Origin: CAYJPA01 sp964371945
GTDB taxonomy: Bacteria > Chloroflexota > Chloroflexia > Thermomicrobiales > UBA6265
Length of the DNA stretch: 62,129 nucleotides
Direction: 5' to 3'
Assembly: GCA_964371945.1 (NCBI GenBank)
Contig: CAYJPA010000025.1
Location: 1-62,129 of the forward strand
The notes under the pieces: model-generated
What the model saw: the letters and a program-made list of their open reading frames with translations, nothing else
What the model was told of the DNA's origin: nothing
The model's database searches: none
Made by a program: the position numbers and the translations under genes
In this document: positions 22,928 through 32,359 of the stretch, piece after piece
Position numbering within the stretch: position 1 is the stretch's first letter
How the letters are laid out: each line of letters opens with the position of its first letter

Positions 22928-23109
22928 AACCCCTCCACCTCCTGAAGCTTGAGGACGAGATAATCGCGAATGACCGTGTCGACGCTCACACCGTGGAGAA
23001 CGGCGTCACTTTCAAGTTGGGAGTAGGGGATCGTGATCGTGATGCCATACCAAACACAGCGATCGATGAGTTCCTCGTTGGGCAGCTTGAGCAGTCGCTG
23101 GACGTTCAT
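22924..23109 (-). CDS. Small hypothetical protein, first gene of ssb operon
   Basis: A 61-aa protein (NVQRLLKLPNEELIDRC, then a DTVIRDYLVLKLQEVEGL helix). It has no known family and no membrane segment. Its stop overlaps the SSB start, so it is coupled to it. A promoter is visible 115 bp upstream (23225-23253). Confidence 0.5.
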   Translation of the reverse strand: MNVQRLLKLPNEELIDRCVWYGITITIPYSQLESDAVLHGVSVDTVIRDYLVLKLQEVEGL

Positions 23110-23523
23110 GCGCGCGCCACCTCCACGCTTGGACTACCCTTAGCGACACCCCTTTGATCTGATCTGACGGACGTCGGATCGAGTTCTGATCGATATCGAT
23201 ATCTGTGCATAAGATTTGACACGAATCATACCACTAAGTTTACATAAAGTAAATATGTGTTCCTTGAAGACAACATGCTTTTCGTTCCCATACTCCTGAA
23301 CGTAAACTCCAGTGATGGGCGGTGCGAGATCATATCCGATTTGCAACGTCAACCCGTGCGTGGAGGAGATGCACGTAGCTAGAGCTCCCGAGCTTCTCAC
23401 AATGTTCTCTTGCGTATCAGATCCATGACCGCAGCGTCTACTTGTTACGATGTATTGAGGGAGTGATTCTGCGGTAGCCGACGATCAACTCTTCCCGATA
23501 ACGGCCAAAATTGGAGTAGTCGG
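23110..23523. other. Divergent intergenic region
   Basis: A 414-bp gap between the divergent ssb operon and the TraG-like gene. It contains the minus-strand promoter at 23225-23253 and GATCGATATCGATATC-like dyads near 23186-23205. The plus-strand promoter is not obvious. An 86-codon minus frame here has no ribosome site and covers the promoter, so it is not called. Confidence 0.5.
23225..23253 (-). promoter_or_regulatory. Promoter of the ssb operon
   Basis: On the minus strand, TTTACT (23253-23248), a 17-bp spacer and TATGAT (23230-23225) make a sound sigma-70-type promoter. It is nearly the same as the promoter upstream of the ArdC-like gene (TTTACA, 18 bp, TATGAT). TTTAC/GTAAA half-sites overlap the -35. 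Confidence 0.5.
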
Positions 23524-25692
23524 ATGAGTGTCACTGATCTCATTGTTCTCGGACACACCGAGCCACTTGACGCACATGAACCGCTAGCGCGGATGCCTCT
23601 TACCAGCCGGCTACAAGGGCTGTACTGCCTCGGGAAGAACGGCACGGGGAAGTCGACGTTTCTGCTCAGCCTTATTGTGCAAGACCTAGCTGCGGGACGA
23701 GGTGTTTGTGTCCTTGACCCCCATGGTGATCTGACTACCGATATTCTTGATCACGTTGAAGCATTCGGCCGCGAGCACGATGTCGTCTTGCTTGATCTGC
23801 GCGAGAGCGAACGGCCTTTTGGACTTAATCTTTTTCATTGCCTGAACCCAAGCGATCCGATTCGGATTGCTGAGACCGTTGCGCGGGTAATGGAGGTTTT
23901 TGCCAAAGTCTTTGATGTCGGGCCGCACACACCGCGATTAGCACGTTTTCTGCGCAACATCGTGCTTACCTTGATCGAAACAAATCTGACGATGCTGGAG
24001 ATAAATCCGCTGCTGACAGACGTTGACTTTCGCAGCATGGTCGTCGGAAGGATTGGTAATGCGGATGTCCGTCGATTCTGGACGCTCTTCGAAGCGTTGC
24101 CTGATAGGGACAAACCAGAGCTGATTGAATCGACCCTTAACCGAGTTGATGCGTTTACCGCTCATCCCCTGGTCCGTACGATCGTAGGTCAGATCGAAAA
24201 TAGCGTCGATTGGCGACGAGCGATGGATACCGGCCAGGTCGTGCTGGTCAAGCTCGACAACCAACTGGCCGAGCCAACGGCTGTTCTTGGCGGGGTCATT
24301 GTTGGTCAGTTATTGGACGCGGCGCTCTCACGGAAGGATCTTCCTCAAGCAGACCGCCGACCATTCATGCTCTATGCCGACGAGTATCAGCGATTCGCAA
24401 CCCCATCGTTTGGAACACTCTTTGACGAAGGGCGCAAATACGGGATCGCGACCACAATCGCACATCAGCGACGCGACCAACTCGACGAGGCCAATCGCGG
24501 AGCACCGTTGGGTGCCGTCAATCTCGTGCTTTTCCAAATCACCGGACAGGATGCGGAAGAATTGGCTAAACAGTTTCGCATTGACCCCGCACCCGTCCAG
24601 ATGATTCCCAAGATCGTGACTGAACCCGTCTATAAAACTTGGACGGAGGATGTCTGGGATCCTCCCTCCGCGCAAGCAGAATATATCGCGGCAAGAAAGG
24701 AACTAGAAGCGGCGAAGCTGCAATACGCATTGCTTGAGGGCGCTTTTACTCGTGCTCGAAGCGGAGGAGATGAACCCAGTGGAGCGAGATTCGCGTGGCT
24801 GTGGAAAGGAAACTGCCTTGACAATCCGCTGCACATGCATCGGCCGTTCAATCCTGACCATTGGGAGCGGATACGCTTCGAATCACCACCCGATATCGTG
24901 GAGCGGGAGCGCTCAGGTCGAGAACGGTGGCGGTTCCCTCTTGAGTGTCTGAGCCGGATCGAAATCGGACTTATCGAAAAAACGAGCAGGTCAGACGCAA
25001 CGGCCTTCGAACTGCTTAACGAAGTACGAGTGATGCTGCGTCCCTACAAGCAACAAGCCACGTATTGGTTTACCCCTGATCCCGACTATCGGCATGGCCG
25101 AGAGCCGTATGGAAATAGCCTTGGCCGGGCCACCTTTGGACGCTGGGAAATCACTCCTTTTCCCGAAGCACTTGCGTGGGTGCTGGACCGCGCCACAGCG
25201 CTAGCGCGGGAGATTGCTCGCCTCACCCCGGAGGTCGAGCGTCTTGTGCGCTGCCACACGACCGTCACGAAGCAGAGCTATCTCTACGATCGTCCGGTGC
25301 GCGATGTCGCCACGTCAGCGGTGAGCCCGACGGGGTCAGTGGAACTCCAGCGGTATCGCTGGGAGCCGGGACCGGATCGCTCCTATGCGGACATCCAGAA
25401 CGAGATTGCGAATCGGCTTGCGACGCTACCCCCTTTTACAGCCATGGTCGGTATTCGGCGCGACAATGACTTGATTGAGTACCGGATTCGTCCGCTGGTA
25501 ACGGCAGCTCATGGGAAGCGATTCCTACCACGTTCCGTGGGCCGGACACGCGCGGAAGTGGAAATGACAATCCGGCAACGGCAAACTCTCGTGCTTCCGT
25601 CTGTCTTGGATCGAGACGCAGATGCAAACGGTCTGCAAACGCCGCAGCATCGCCCGCCGCGGCCACCCATTAAGCGATTTTCCGATAGTTGA
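23524..25692 (+). CDS. TraG/VirD4-class conjugation ATPase
   Basis: A 722-aa protein with Walker A GKNGTGKST (residues 37-45), a DPHGDL strand end (~67-72), Walker B MLYADEYQ (~287-294) and a sensor-like AHQRRDQL motif. This is the FtsK/TraG/VirB4-type hexameric motor of the kind seen in plasmids with DUF87-like AAA ATPases. It would pump DNA or move conjugation substrates. The C-terminal ~330 residues are unassigned. No membrane helix is visible at the N-terminus, unlike classical VirD4. GGAGTAG precedes the ATG. A second relative is at 28771-30225. Confidence 0.75.
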   Translation: MSVTDLIVLGHTEPLDAHEPLARMPLTSRLQGLYCLGKNGTGKSTFLLSLIVQDLAAGRGVCVLDPHGDLTTDILDHVEAFGREHDVVLLDLRESERPFGLNLFHCLNPSDPIRIAETVARVMEVFAKVFDVGPHTPRLARFLRNIVLTLIETNLTMLEINPLLTDVDFRSMVVGRIGNADVRRFWTLFEALPDRDKPELIESTLNRVDAFTAHPLVRTIVGQIENSVDWRRAMDTGQVVLVKLDNQLAEPTAVLGGVIVGQLLDAALSRKDLPQADRRPFMLYADEYQRFATPSFGTLFDEGRKYGIATTIAHQRRDQLDEANRGAPLGAVNLVLFQITGQDAEELAKQFRIDPAPVQMIPKIVTEPVYKTWTEDVWDPPSAQAEYIAARKELEAAKLQYALLEGAFTRARSGGDEPSGARFAWLWKGNCLDNPLHMHRPFNPDHWERIRFESPPDIVERERSGRERWRFPLECLSRIEIGLIEKTSRSDATAFELLNEVRVMLRPYKQQATYWFTPDPDYRHGREPYGNSLGRATFGRWEITPFPEALAWVLDRATALAREIARLTPEVERLVRCHTTVTKQSYLYDRPVRDVATSAVSPTGSVELQRYRWEPGPDRSYADIQNEIANRLATLPPFTAMVGIRRDNDLIEYRIRPLVTAAHGKRFLPRSVGRTRAEVEMTIRQRQTLVLPSVLDRDADANGLQTPQHRPPRPPIKRFSDS

Positions 25693-25808
25693 GCCGTCGT
25701 TCTCACTACGAATGTGGAGACATCCTTCATCGCGGCAGAGGCATACCAAGCGGTTTATTGATTCCTGTATGAAAATTTATTACAATACCAGTAATAACCC
25801 CGCACTGT

Positions 25809-26264
25809 ATGGAACGTGACTATGTAAGATGCCAGTTCGAGCAAGGCCTAGGTGAGCCACATAATGATGGCTTCTCAGGGACTGCGGAATCCCTCGGGAT
25901 TCCCCATGAGCACAGGGAGAATCCCGTTGTTTATCAATTCATCGGCATTGTGCATCGCCTTGAAGAGCTCCGAGCGGAAGTAGACCGTGCTAGCCTTGAG
26001 ACATCGCGGCCATCGGTAGCACCTTATCCAAATATGGAGCGCTCACAGGCTTGTGCTGACTTAGATGGGATTGAACCCCGGCTCTCCGATCGATATATGC
26101 CGGTCGAATTGCTTCTGCGGGTCGCAGGTTCAATGCTGATAGATGGTCTCCAAGGACGCACGCCACTTGCCGATAATGCCACGTATCTTCAGCATAAACT
26201 CAACGCGGCGATCGGTCGCTACGGCCTGCGCGTTGTAACGGAAGATCGCCACCAGTCCACTTAA
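25809..26264 (+). CDS. Hypothetical protein, 151 aa
   Basis: No family is recognised. The protein is hydrophilic, with a helix containing VVYQFIGIVHRLEELRAEVDR (split here as VVYQFIGI and HRLEELRAEVDR) and a C-terminal helical segment (LLRVAGSMLIDGLQGR, LQHKLNAAIGRYGLRVV). The start lacks a clear ribosome site. It precedes the PspA-like gene by ~160 bp in the same direction. Confidence 0.4.
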   Translation: MERDYVRCQFEQGLGEPHNDGFSGTAESLGIPHEHRENPVVYQFIGIVHRLEELRAEVDRASLETSRPSVAPYPNMERSQACADLDGIEPRLSDRYMPVELLLRVAGSMLIDGLQGRTPLADNATYLQHKLNAAIGRYGLRVVTEDRHQST

Positions 26265-26422
26265 CCGCTGCCCCTCAAATTCAAGTGAGAGGCTTGTGAC
26301 GATGTTGGGAGCGATATATCCTAAGCATCCTGCGTTTACTCCAGCGATACTGAACCTCAGCAAAATCGAACAGTGGCGACCAGCGATTTTGTCCATAACT
26401 AGTCGACGGAGGGAGACGATCC

Positions 26423-27193
26423 ATGGATGTCTTTGATCGGCTTTCACAAATTATCCGTTCCAATATTCACGATAGGCTTGATAAGGCCGAAAATCCAATA
26501 AAGATGGCGAATCAGTTCCTGCGCGAAATGCAGCAAGGGATTGAGGCGGGGAATGCTCAGGTTCTTGCCATGATTGCCGAGGAGAAGAAATTAGCAGCCG
26601 AAGTTGAGTTTTTGCGGCGGACTGTTTCAGACTGGGGCCGGAAGGCAAAAGCAGCCAGCGATGCTCGCCAAGTTGACCTCGTTCGCGAAGCGATACTCCG
26701 AAAGCGTGACGCTGAGTCGAATCTTCAACTCCATGAGCAGCAGCATAAGGTTCAAGAGCAAGCCGTCGCTCTGCTTCAACGGGCGATGAGCCAGATTCGA
26801 AGCAAATATCAGCATACGATCGCTTTGCGTGATCAGATGGTTGCTGCACAAGAGCATGCTCGTGCAACAGGGCAAATTGCGGCGACCTTATCGAGCTTTT
26901 CAACCCTTGATCCAGAGACGGATTTTAATCGAATGAGCCGAAAGCTACGGGGAGTCGGAGCGCAGGCGGCAGCTGAATTGGAGATGGCAACCCAGTCGTT
27001 CGATGCAAGGTTCGCCTCACTTGAGGATCCCGACGTTGAACTCGAGGTCCAGGCGCTAATGAATGGGGGATCCATCGCCTTTGAGACAGAGGGCGATGAT
27101 TACGAGGCACCAGCACTTGAGGAGTTCGATCTCGCGAGCGAGATTCTCGCACTGAAAAACAGTGGCACCGCGGGAACCAGTCCAAGTACATAA
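26423..27193 (+). CDS. PspA/IM30 (Vipp1) family protein
   Basis: A 256-aa protein with the family start DVFDRLSQIIRSNIHDRLDKAENP, which includes the amphipathic helix that binds membranes, followed by long coiled coils to residue ~215. The usual ESCRT-III-like pattern of alternating charged helices is clear. It would remodel and protect membranes under stress. GGAGGGAG precedes the ATG. The neighbours are a coiled-coil gene and a membrane protein, a grouping often seen with PspA-like proteins. Finding it inside a plasmid backbone is unusual. Confidence 0.85.
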   Translation: MDVFDRLSQIIRSNIHDRLDKAENPIKMANQFLREMQQGIEAGNAQVLAMIAEEKKLAAEVEFLRRTVSDWGRKAKAASDARQVDLVREAILRKRDAESNLQLHEQQHKVQEQAVALLQRAMSQIRSKYQHTIALRDQMVAAQEHARATGQIAATLSSFSTLDPETDFNRMSRKLRGVGAQAAAELEMATQSFDARFASLEDPDVELEVQALMNGGSIAFETEGDDYEAPALEEFDLASEILALKNSGTAGTSPST

Positions 27194-27263
27194 CAGAATC
27201 GTCACGTGGCCATTAAGTGAAATTAAGAGTCTTGGAAGTGAAAAAGTTTTCTTGATTAGGGCC

Positions 27264-27716
27264 TCATTGGCTTCGTAACTCTTTGAGCCTCTCCAAGGCC
27301 TCAGGATCTCGCTGTGTTTTTTTGATGTTCGCTTGACGATCAAGCTCATTGATAGTTGCTATCTTTGCCTTGGTATGTGCCAAAGCGGCAACTTGTCGCT
27401 GTTCCTCTTGAACCCGTGCGTGCTCGGATTCTTGCTTAATGGCAGCTATGCTTTTTTGAGCGTTGTCCCAGGTTTCTGCGCTTCCTGCACGTTTAAGCTC
27501 CTTCTCTTCTATGATCTCCGTGTCCAATTTTGCGAGCTTGCGTTGGGTGTCTACAAGACGAGCCGCCGCCGCCGCTTCTGGTGATAATTTCCGCAGTTCT
27601 CGCTCACGACTAAATGCCCGGGTGACGAGTGCGCGCAAGCCTTCGCGCCGATTGGAGTCCGTAGGTTGAGGAGATTCGACAGGTTGGGTTGATGGTATTT
27701 CTATGTTCTCTAACAC
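27264..27716 (-). CDS. Coiled-coil protein, probably leaderless
   Basis: A ~150-aa charged helical protein (ARLVDTQRKLAKLDTEII, AQKSIAAIKQESEHARVQ, ERLKELRSQ at the end) with a Pro/Thr-rich start. A longer frame with a TTG start at 27752 exists, but TTGACA-17-TAATAT sits exactly over its first codons, so translation more likely starts at the GTG at 27716, at or near the transcription start. No family is recognised. It is antiparallel to PspA and may interact through its coil. Confidence 0.45.
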   Translation of the reverse strand: MLENIEIPSTQPVESPQPTDSNRREGLRALVTRAFSRERELRKLSPEAAAAARLVDTQRKLAKLDTEIIEEKELKRAGSAETWDNAQKSIAAIKQESEHARVQEEQRQVAALAHTKAKIATINELDRQANIKKTQRDPEALERLKELRSQ

Positions 27717-27723
27717 ACCAGAT

Positions 27724-27752
27724 ATATTATTAAGATTAATAATAATTGTCAA
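27724..27752 (-). promoter_or_regulatory. Near-consensus promoter of the coiled-coil gene
   Basis: On the minus strand, TTGACA (27752-27747), an AT-only-like 17-bp spacer and TAATAT (27729-27724). Transcription would start about 27717, at the GTG codon 27716-27714. This is the best promoter match in the window. Confidence 0.65.
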
Positions 27753-27891
27753 GTTTATATGGTGGTGAAGGTGTCAGTGAGCGGGCAATAGGGATTCGAA
27801 ATTGTGGGGTTCGAAGTCGGCAACGCTATATTGATGCGTCATTATGAGTTGAGACGTTCTGATATCAACCAACATAAGGAGTAGGCGACTG

Positions 27892-28722
27892 ATGCGCTCG
27901 GGCTCGATCATCCTTGGAGTAGTCCTTTTCCCCCTGACCGCAGTCCTCGCAATTGCTACTGTTTGGTTTTGGTGGGCAATATTTTGGCCACTCGATAGCG
28001 AGTGGGATCTCTTCGGATTTAATGCCTTTTGGGTTCCAAAGCTATTTGGAACGTTCATATTGGGTTATCTAGCATGCGTGATAGTAGTCGTGGGTTCGCT
28101 CATGTTTGGAGAGGGAATGAAGAATGATCGTCTCGTTAATGCCCTTTCCGTGCTCTTTCCGACTGAGCGCAGAGAACGATCTTCCTTGCGTAAAACTCGA
28201 TTGGCTGACCGGTCATCCGAACGTGGCAATCTCGAACAGGCGCTCAGCATCTATACGCAACTCGGAGACGAAGATCAGGTCCACCGGAGTCTTCGGACGG
28301 CTTTACCTTCATGGCCTATCACCTCCATAGTACTTGACACGTCTGGAGAACTCTTTTCACTTGAACGAAGCATCGCCATTGCGCGTAGGGCGGGCAATGA
28401 CTCCAAACTCACGACGGACTTAGCTCAGCAAGTACAGTCGATCCGCCGCAGCCTTTGGCAGCGTGCTGGCCGTATTACAGCCGCCGCAAAAATAATATCT
28501 GATGAGCGTTATGGTCTCGATAATTCACCTTTAGAGCCGAAGGTCGCGATCGAGTCCGAGCGACTCCAAATGATTCTTGATGAACTCCGGGCTGCTCGGG
28601 CGGCGTTAGCAGATGTCACTTATTCAGGTGGTGATGCCCGCAAGGAATTGGAGCGCATTGACTTAAGGTTACGGGCAATTTCCCAGATGGCGCTAATCGT
28701 CCAAGACTTCGGCGATGCATAG
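27892..28722 (+). CDS. Two-helix membrane protein with helical cytoplasmic domain
   Basis: A 276-aa protein with two membrane helices (residues ~7-33 and ~50-72), a short basic segment and a long helical C-terminal region: a TPR-like piece (RGNLEQALSIYTQLGDEDQV) and coiled coil (LQMILDELRAARAALADV). AAGGAG precedes the ATG. No family is recognised. Its place next to PspA and a soluble coiled-coil protein suggests a membrane-stress module. Confidence 0.55.
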   Translation: MRSGSIILGVVLFPLTAVLAIATVWFWWAIFWPLDSEWDLFGFNAFWVPKLFGTFILGYLACVIVVVGSLMFGEGMKNDRLVNALSVLFPTERRERSSLRKTRLADRSSERGNLEQALSIYTQLGDEDQVHRSLRTALPSWPITSIVLDTSGELFSLERSIAIARRAGNDSKLTTDLAQQVQSIRRSLWQRAGRITAAAKIISDERYGLDNSPLEPKVAIESERLQMILDELRAARAALADVTYSGGDARKELERIDLRLRAISQMALIVQDFGDA

Positions 28723-28770
28723 AGAGTCGTCCCGCTTTGTCGCGAGGGGTGGTCTGGTCCACTGATTTGA

Positions 28771-30225
28771 TTAGGACCAGCGCTTGAGCAAAGGCAGCGA
28801 TGATGCCTTGAAGATAACAGTCGGGGTCGCCACCAACATCTTCCCTGTTGGGCGGAAGTAGGTTGTCAGGTAGCGCTCCTCAATTGCGGCGAGCAGTTCG
28901 GTATTAACTGTGATATCGGGAAGTCGCGGACTCTGGATTTTGACCGCATGCCCGTGCCCGGTCTTGACGTAGGCAACACCGCGCGGAAGATCGGTTAAGT
29001 GCTGCACCCAACGCTCCCATTGATTTGTAAGCGTCTCCTCGTGGGATCGGTAGTCGATCACGGTTGGCTCGCCCTTGTGCGCGAAGTAGACCGGCTCCTG
29101 TCGCTTGATCCGATCCGGATCAACCCGACCAATGATCTTCGCCGAACGCTCCGCGTCAGTTCGCCCGATCTGGAAACTCACTTCTAATCCCACGTTTTCA
29201 AGCGCGCCACGCAATGTTTCTGAGGTCTGGGTCCAGTTCTGGTGGGCGAGGGTGGCGAACAGACCGAACTTGCGCGTCTGGGAAAGCATGGTCGAAAGAG
29301 CTTCCGCCGTACTTGCCGAAAAACTTGAAAACTCGTCGATGACGAGAAAGCTGCTGCCATGACGCGCGTCTGCCGGCAGATCCGATCGCGACAAGGCTCC
29401 CTGCTCAGTGAACACCGTAAGTAAACATCCCAACAACCGACGCGTTTCGTCGTCCTCAGTCGCCAGATTGACGAAGATGCTCGTGCCCCGATCGAGGAGC
29501 TCACGAAAGGAGAGCAGGAGATCGTCAGCTCCTAAGCTGTACTTGAGAATTGGGTTGAACGTCAATAAATGCGCGCGACGTAATGCGGCGCCGGCGGCAT
29601 CGGTTTGCTCGTTTGGCTTGAGCCGATCGTATTGATCGTGCCAGAAGGCAATCACATCCGGATCATCCTCACGGACCAGCAACTGATCCCGAAAGGATTT
29701 GTCGGTCAGCAATCCGTAGAGCCTGGTCAACGGGAGGTTGTTGGCGATCAGGACTTTGACCCCATCTTGAACGAGGGTGTCAAACATCGCCGCCCCACTT
29801 GCGAGCTCTGGATAGGCCCGGTGGAACGCCTCTTTGATGTTACTGGCCAGGGCGTGAGGGCCGAATCGCGGTTGAGCGAGCCAATTGAGGGGAAGATAAC
29901 GGCCCGACCGGGCCGCCCGCGGGATATCGAGGTAGAGCAATTTGTCGTACGCATCGGGCTGATCGAAGAACCCCTCCGCCACCAGGTGAGAGAGGATGAG
30001 ACGAGCGGTATCCCCGTGCGGATCGAGAAAGATCACACCGTGGCCGGAGGCCATGAGCGCACGCACCCAGCTTGTCAACCAGTAACTCTTGCCCGAACCC
30101 GACTTGCCCAGCACATGGGCGTGCGTGCGAATGTCATCGAGCGAGAGGGAGAACGAGCGGGAGAACGGAGCGCGGCCAATCGTTCCAATGGGAATACGCG
30201 GTGAGCGACGCCAGGGCCAGCTCAC
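28771..30225 (-). CDS. VirD4/TraD-class DNA-transfer ATPase
   Basis: A ~484-aa protein with Walker A GKSGSGKS (residues ~40-47), DPHGD (~70), Walker B FLVIDEFSSF and the AHQNW sensor motif. The C-terminal part matches TraD/TraG-type coupling proteins that bind type IV secretion DNA. The GTG at 30225 overlaps the upstream stop as GTGA and is preferred. A start at 30282 would add a hydrophobic N-terminus (MALAWSAAILPLVGVA) that could be a membrane anchor, so both should be considered. It is translated with the replication-relaxation gene. Confidence 0.75.
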   Translation of the reverse strand: MSWPWRRSPRIPIGTIGRAPFSRSFSLSLDDIRTHAHVLGKSGSGKSYWLTSWVRALMASGHGVIFLDPHGDTARLILSHLVAEGFFDQPDAYDKLLYLDIPRAARSGRYLPLNWLAQPRFGPHALASNIKEAFHRAYPELASGAAMFDTLVQDGVKVLIANNLPLTRLYGLLTDKSFRDQLLVREDDPDVIAFWHDQYDRLKPNEQTDAAGAALRRAHLLTFNPILKYSLGADDLLLSFRELLDRGTSIFVNLATEDDETRRLLGCLLTVFTEQGALSRSDLPADARHGSSFLVIDEFSSFSASTAEALSTMLSQTRKFGLFATLAHQNWTQTSETLRGALENVGLEVSFQIGRTDAERSAKIIGRVDPDRIKRQEPVYFAHKGEPTVIDYRSHEETLTNQWERWVQHLTDLPRGVAYVKTGHGHAVKIQSPRLPDITVNTELLAAIEERYLTTYFRPTGKMLVATPTVIFKASSLPLLKRWS

Positions 30226-31142
30226 GTGGTCGTGGGCAACTCCAACAAGGGGAAGAATTGCTGCGCTCCAGGCGAGCGCCACCGCGGTGAAAGAAAGAAG
30301 GTCTGGGGATCGGCCGAGGCCGGGTCGACTCCCGTGACCAAAAAGATTTCACCCATATCGATTCGCGCTTGTGTGGTCAGTTCCGCTTCCGTCCAGTTGA
30401 GGAGCTGCGCGGCGCGCTTATCGCCAGCCGGTGTCACGATGGCGATAGTCAGGAATTCCTGTCCGAAGCGCTGCTGATAGGCGCCATCGAGCGCGGCAAG
30501 ATAGGCCCGAATCTTTTCTCGCCAGGAACGTTGCCCCTCAGTGCCGCGATCCAGCTCGAGCAGGATCGGAAAGGTCCGCGACATATCGCTTTGGAAGTGA
30601 ATAAGAAGAAATGCGTCGGGAATGAGTTTCGCCTGCTTCGTGGAGAGCTCACCGGTGAGCACATCGGTGGAGGAGAGGGTAACTATCATGGGACGATGCT
30701 TGATCACCCGGTCCGGAAGCATCTCTTCGATGGTGAGCCGTGGATCAACCTCGACCAGAAGGTCGGCGAGGATGAAGACATCGATCATAGATAGGGCGTG
30801 TGCCCAATGCTCATACGTGCGCTGCTGTTCTTCACTCGGACGGAAACGTTCCGGAATGTCGATCCCAAGCTTTTCCACATGCGATCGACCCTTGCCGGAG
30901 AGGAAATAGACCATTTCTGTCGAGCCGTCTCGCGTCGGACGGGGCGGTCGCATCTCAATCACATAGCCAGCGTCTCGTAATGGGCCTAGGCGCTTGGACG
31001 GGTAGGAGCGAGAGCCGGCTCCGTAAAGGCGGCGTTGCAACTGACGCTGCGTGAGATAGCGATAGCGAGCGAGTGCGAGCAGGATCGGTTCATGGGTGGG
31101 CGAGAGCACAAAGACCGTGTGTTTCAGAGCAGGGGAGTTCAT
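30222..31142 (-). CDS. Replication-relaxation family protein
   Basis: A 306-aa protein starting at the ATG at 31142 with GGGGTG upstream. Residues ~20-75 are a winged-helix (YRYLTQRQLQRRLYG, RLGPLRDAGYVIE), and the C-terminal half has the family core (LIPDAFLLIHF, FPILLELDRGTEG, REKIRAYLAALDG). Members are found on mobile plasmids and may act as relaxase-like or mobilisation proteins; a Y-transferase site is not evident. It is followed by the coupled VirD4-like ATPase, so both belong to a mobilisation operon. Confidence 0.7.
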   Translation of the reverse strand: MNSPALKHTVFVLSPTHEPILLALARYRYLTQRQLQRRLYGAGSRSYPSKRLGPLRDAGYVIEMRPPRPTRDGSTEMVYFLSGKGRSHVEKLGIDIPERFRPSEEQQRTYEHWAHALSMIDVFILADLLVEVDPRLTIEEMLPDRVIKHRPMIVTLSSTDVLTGELSTKQAKLIPDAFLLIHFQSDMSRTFPILLELDRGTEGQRSWREKIRAYLAALDGAYQQRFGQEFLTIAIVTPAGDKRAAQLLNWTEAELTTQARIDMGEIFLVTGVDPASADPQTFFLSPRWRSPGAQQFFPLLELPTTT

Positions 31143-31515
31143 ACACCCCATCATAGAAAATGGGGGGCGAGAACCACAAGGGGTATAGCAGTTTCTTACG
31201 AGTTTCTTACCATCCAGACGACGAAGCATTGGTTGCTATTGTCGCCGGCATACTTTCGCGACAATATACGTCATGCGAGTAACCAAGCTCGGCGTGCCGC
31301 GCGATGCGCTCGAATATGAGCGCTTGGAAACGATAAGTCGCCACGTGAGCAAGACGGGCTCCTCCAGGACAATCGGTCACGGACAAGCTGACCGGTTGTC
31401 GACTAACCTCGATTCCAGAATCATGGTAATGACGGTGCTTGTCGAGTCAATGACAGAATGCAGTCGCATAAATTGCTTATAGTGCGCTCAATTTCTCAGA
31501 TAGACGACGAAATGA

Positions 31516-31545
31516 TTGACAACGCCTTCTATTTTACGCTAGAAT
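31516..31545 (+). promoter_or_regulatory. Promoter of the toxin-antitoxin operon
   Basis: TTGACA (31516-31521), an 18-bp spacer and TAGAAT (31540-31545), followed by a leader of ~50 bp to the antitoxin start. A good sigma-70-type promoter. Confidence 0.6.
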
Positions 31546-31598
31546 ACGCTTATGAAGGACGTTTTTGTACGAATCATGCGCTTTCGAAAGGGGGTGAC

Positions 31599-31928
31599 AT
31601 GCGCGAGCAACAACCGATGAGTCAAACGATGAAGATCTCCGATGTGCGGAGCCAGCTCAATACGCTCGTCAACCGCGTCTACCGCAAGGAAACCAGAGTG
31701 GTCGTGGAGAAAAGCGGGATTCCGGTCGCGGGGATCGTTTCAACAGAGGATCTGCGACGCTTGGATCGATTGGATGAACAGGATCAGCAGGCATGGGCCG
31801 TGCTTGACGCCATGCGTGCGCCCTTTAAGGACGTGCCGCCCGAAGAAATCGAGCGGGAGGCCGAACGGGCCGTGGCCGAGGTCCGATCAGAGATGCGAGC
31901 AGAACGGGAGCAGCGAGCCGCCGAGTGA
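31599..31928 (+). CDS. Phd/YefM-family antitoxin
   Basis: A 109-aa protein beginning at the ATG at 31599 behind AAAGGGGGTGAC. The Phd/YefM pattern is visible: TMKISDVRSQLNTLVNRVY, then RVVVEKSGIPVAGIVSTEDLRRL. The C-terminal ~50 residues are a charged helix that would wrap the toxin. The antitoxin usually represses its own promoter. Its stop overlaps the toxin start by one base (TGATG). Confidence 0.85.
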   Translation: MREQQPMSQTMKISDVRSQLNTLVNRVYRKETRVVVEKSGIPVAGIVSTEDLRRLDRLDEQDQQAWAVLDAMRAPFKDVPPEEIEREAERAVAEVRSEMRAEREQRAAE

Positions 31929-32359
31929 TGATCCGCGCGGTTCTGGACGTCAATGTGCTCGTTTCTGGCTTTCCCGCGCCGGCGGGTACCCCAGCCATCC
32001 TCATCGAGCGGTGGTTGCGCCGCGAGTACGAGCTAGTCCTCTCCGAGCACATCCTGACCGGAGTGGATCGGGCTTGGACCAATGCCTACTTCCGCACACG
32101 CTACTCAGGTGATCAATCCCAACAAGCACTCAGTCTCCTACGGGATCGGGGAACGATCGTGACCCCGGTCGCCACGGTTCAGGGTGTGGCCGACGACGAG
32201 GAAGACGATCTAGTGCTGGCGACTGGAGTGGCCGGCAGAGTCACCCATCTGGTCACAGGCGATCGTGGTTTGTTGGCGCTAGGCACATACCATGACATGG
32301 TCATCCTGACCCCGCGAGACTTTCTCAGCCTGCTCGAACAAGACGACGACCGGCTGTAG
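31928..32359 (+). CDS. PIN-domain toxin
   Basis: A 143-aa PIN ribonuclease. Visible acidic residues are the Asp of RAVLDVNVLVSG, the Glu of LSEHIL, DDEEDDLVL and the Asp of VTGDRGLL. It belongs to the PIN subfamily annotated as a putative toxin of a TA system, often paired with Phd-like antitoxins. It would cleave RNA when freed. Coupled with the upstream antitoxin, it would stabilise the replicon by post-segregational killing. Confidence 0.85.
   Translation: MIRAVLDVNVLVSGFPAPAGTPAILIERWLRREYELVLSEHILTGVDRAWTNAYFRTRYSGDQSQQALSLLRDRGTIVTPVATVQGVADDEEDDLVLATGVAGRVTHLVTGDRGLLALGTYHDMVILTPRDFLSLLEQDDDRL

Noticed and set aside
23140..23400. 86-codon minus-strand frame
   Set aside because: It has no ribosome site and covers the promoter of the ssb operon.
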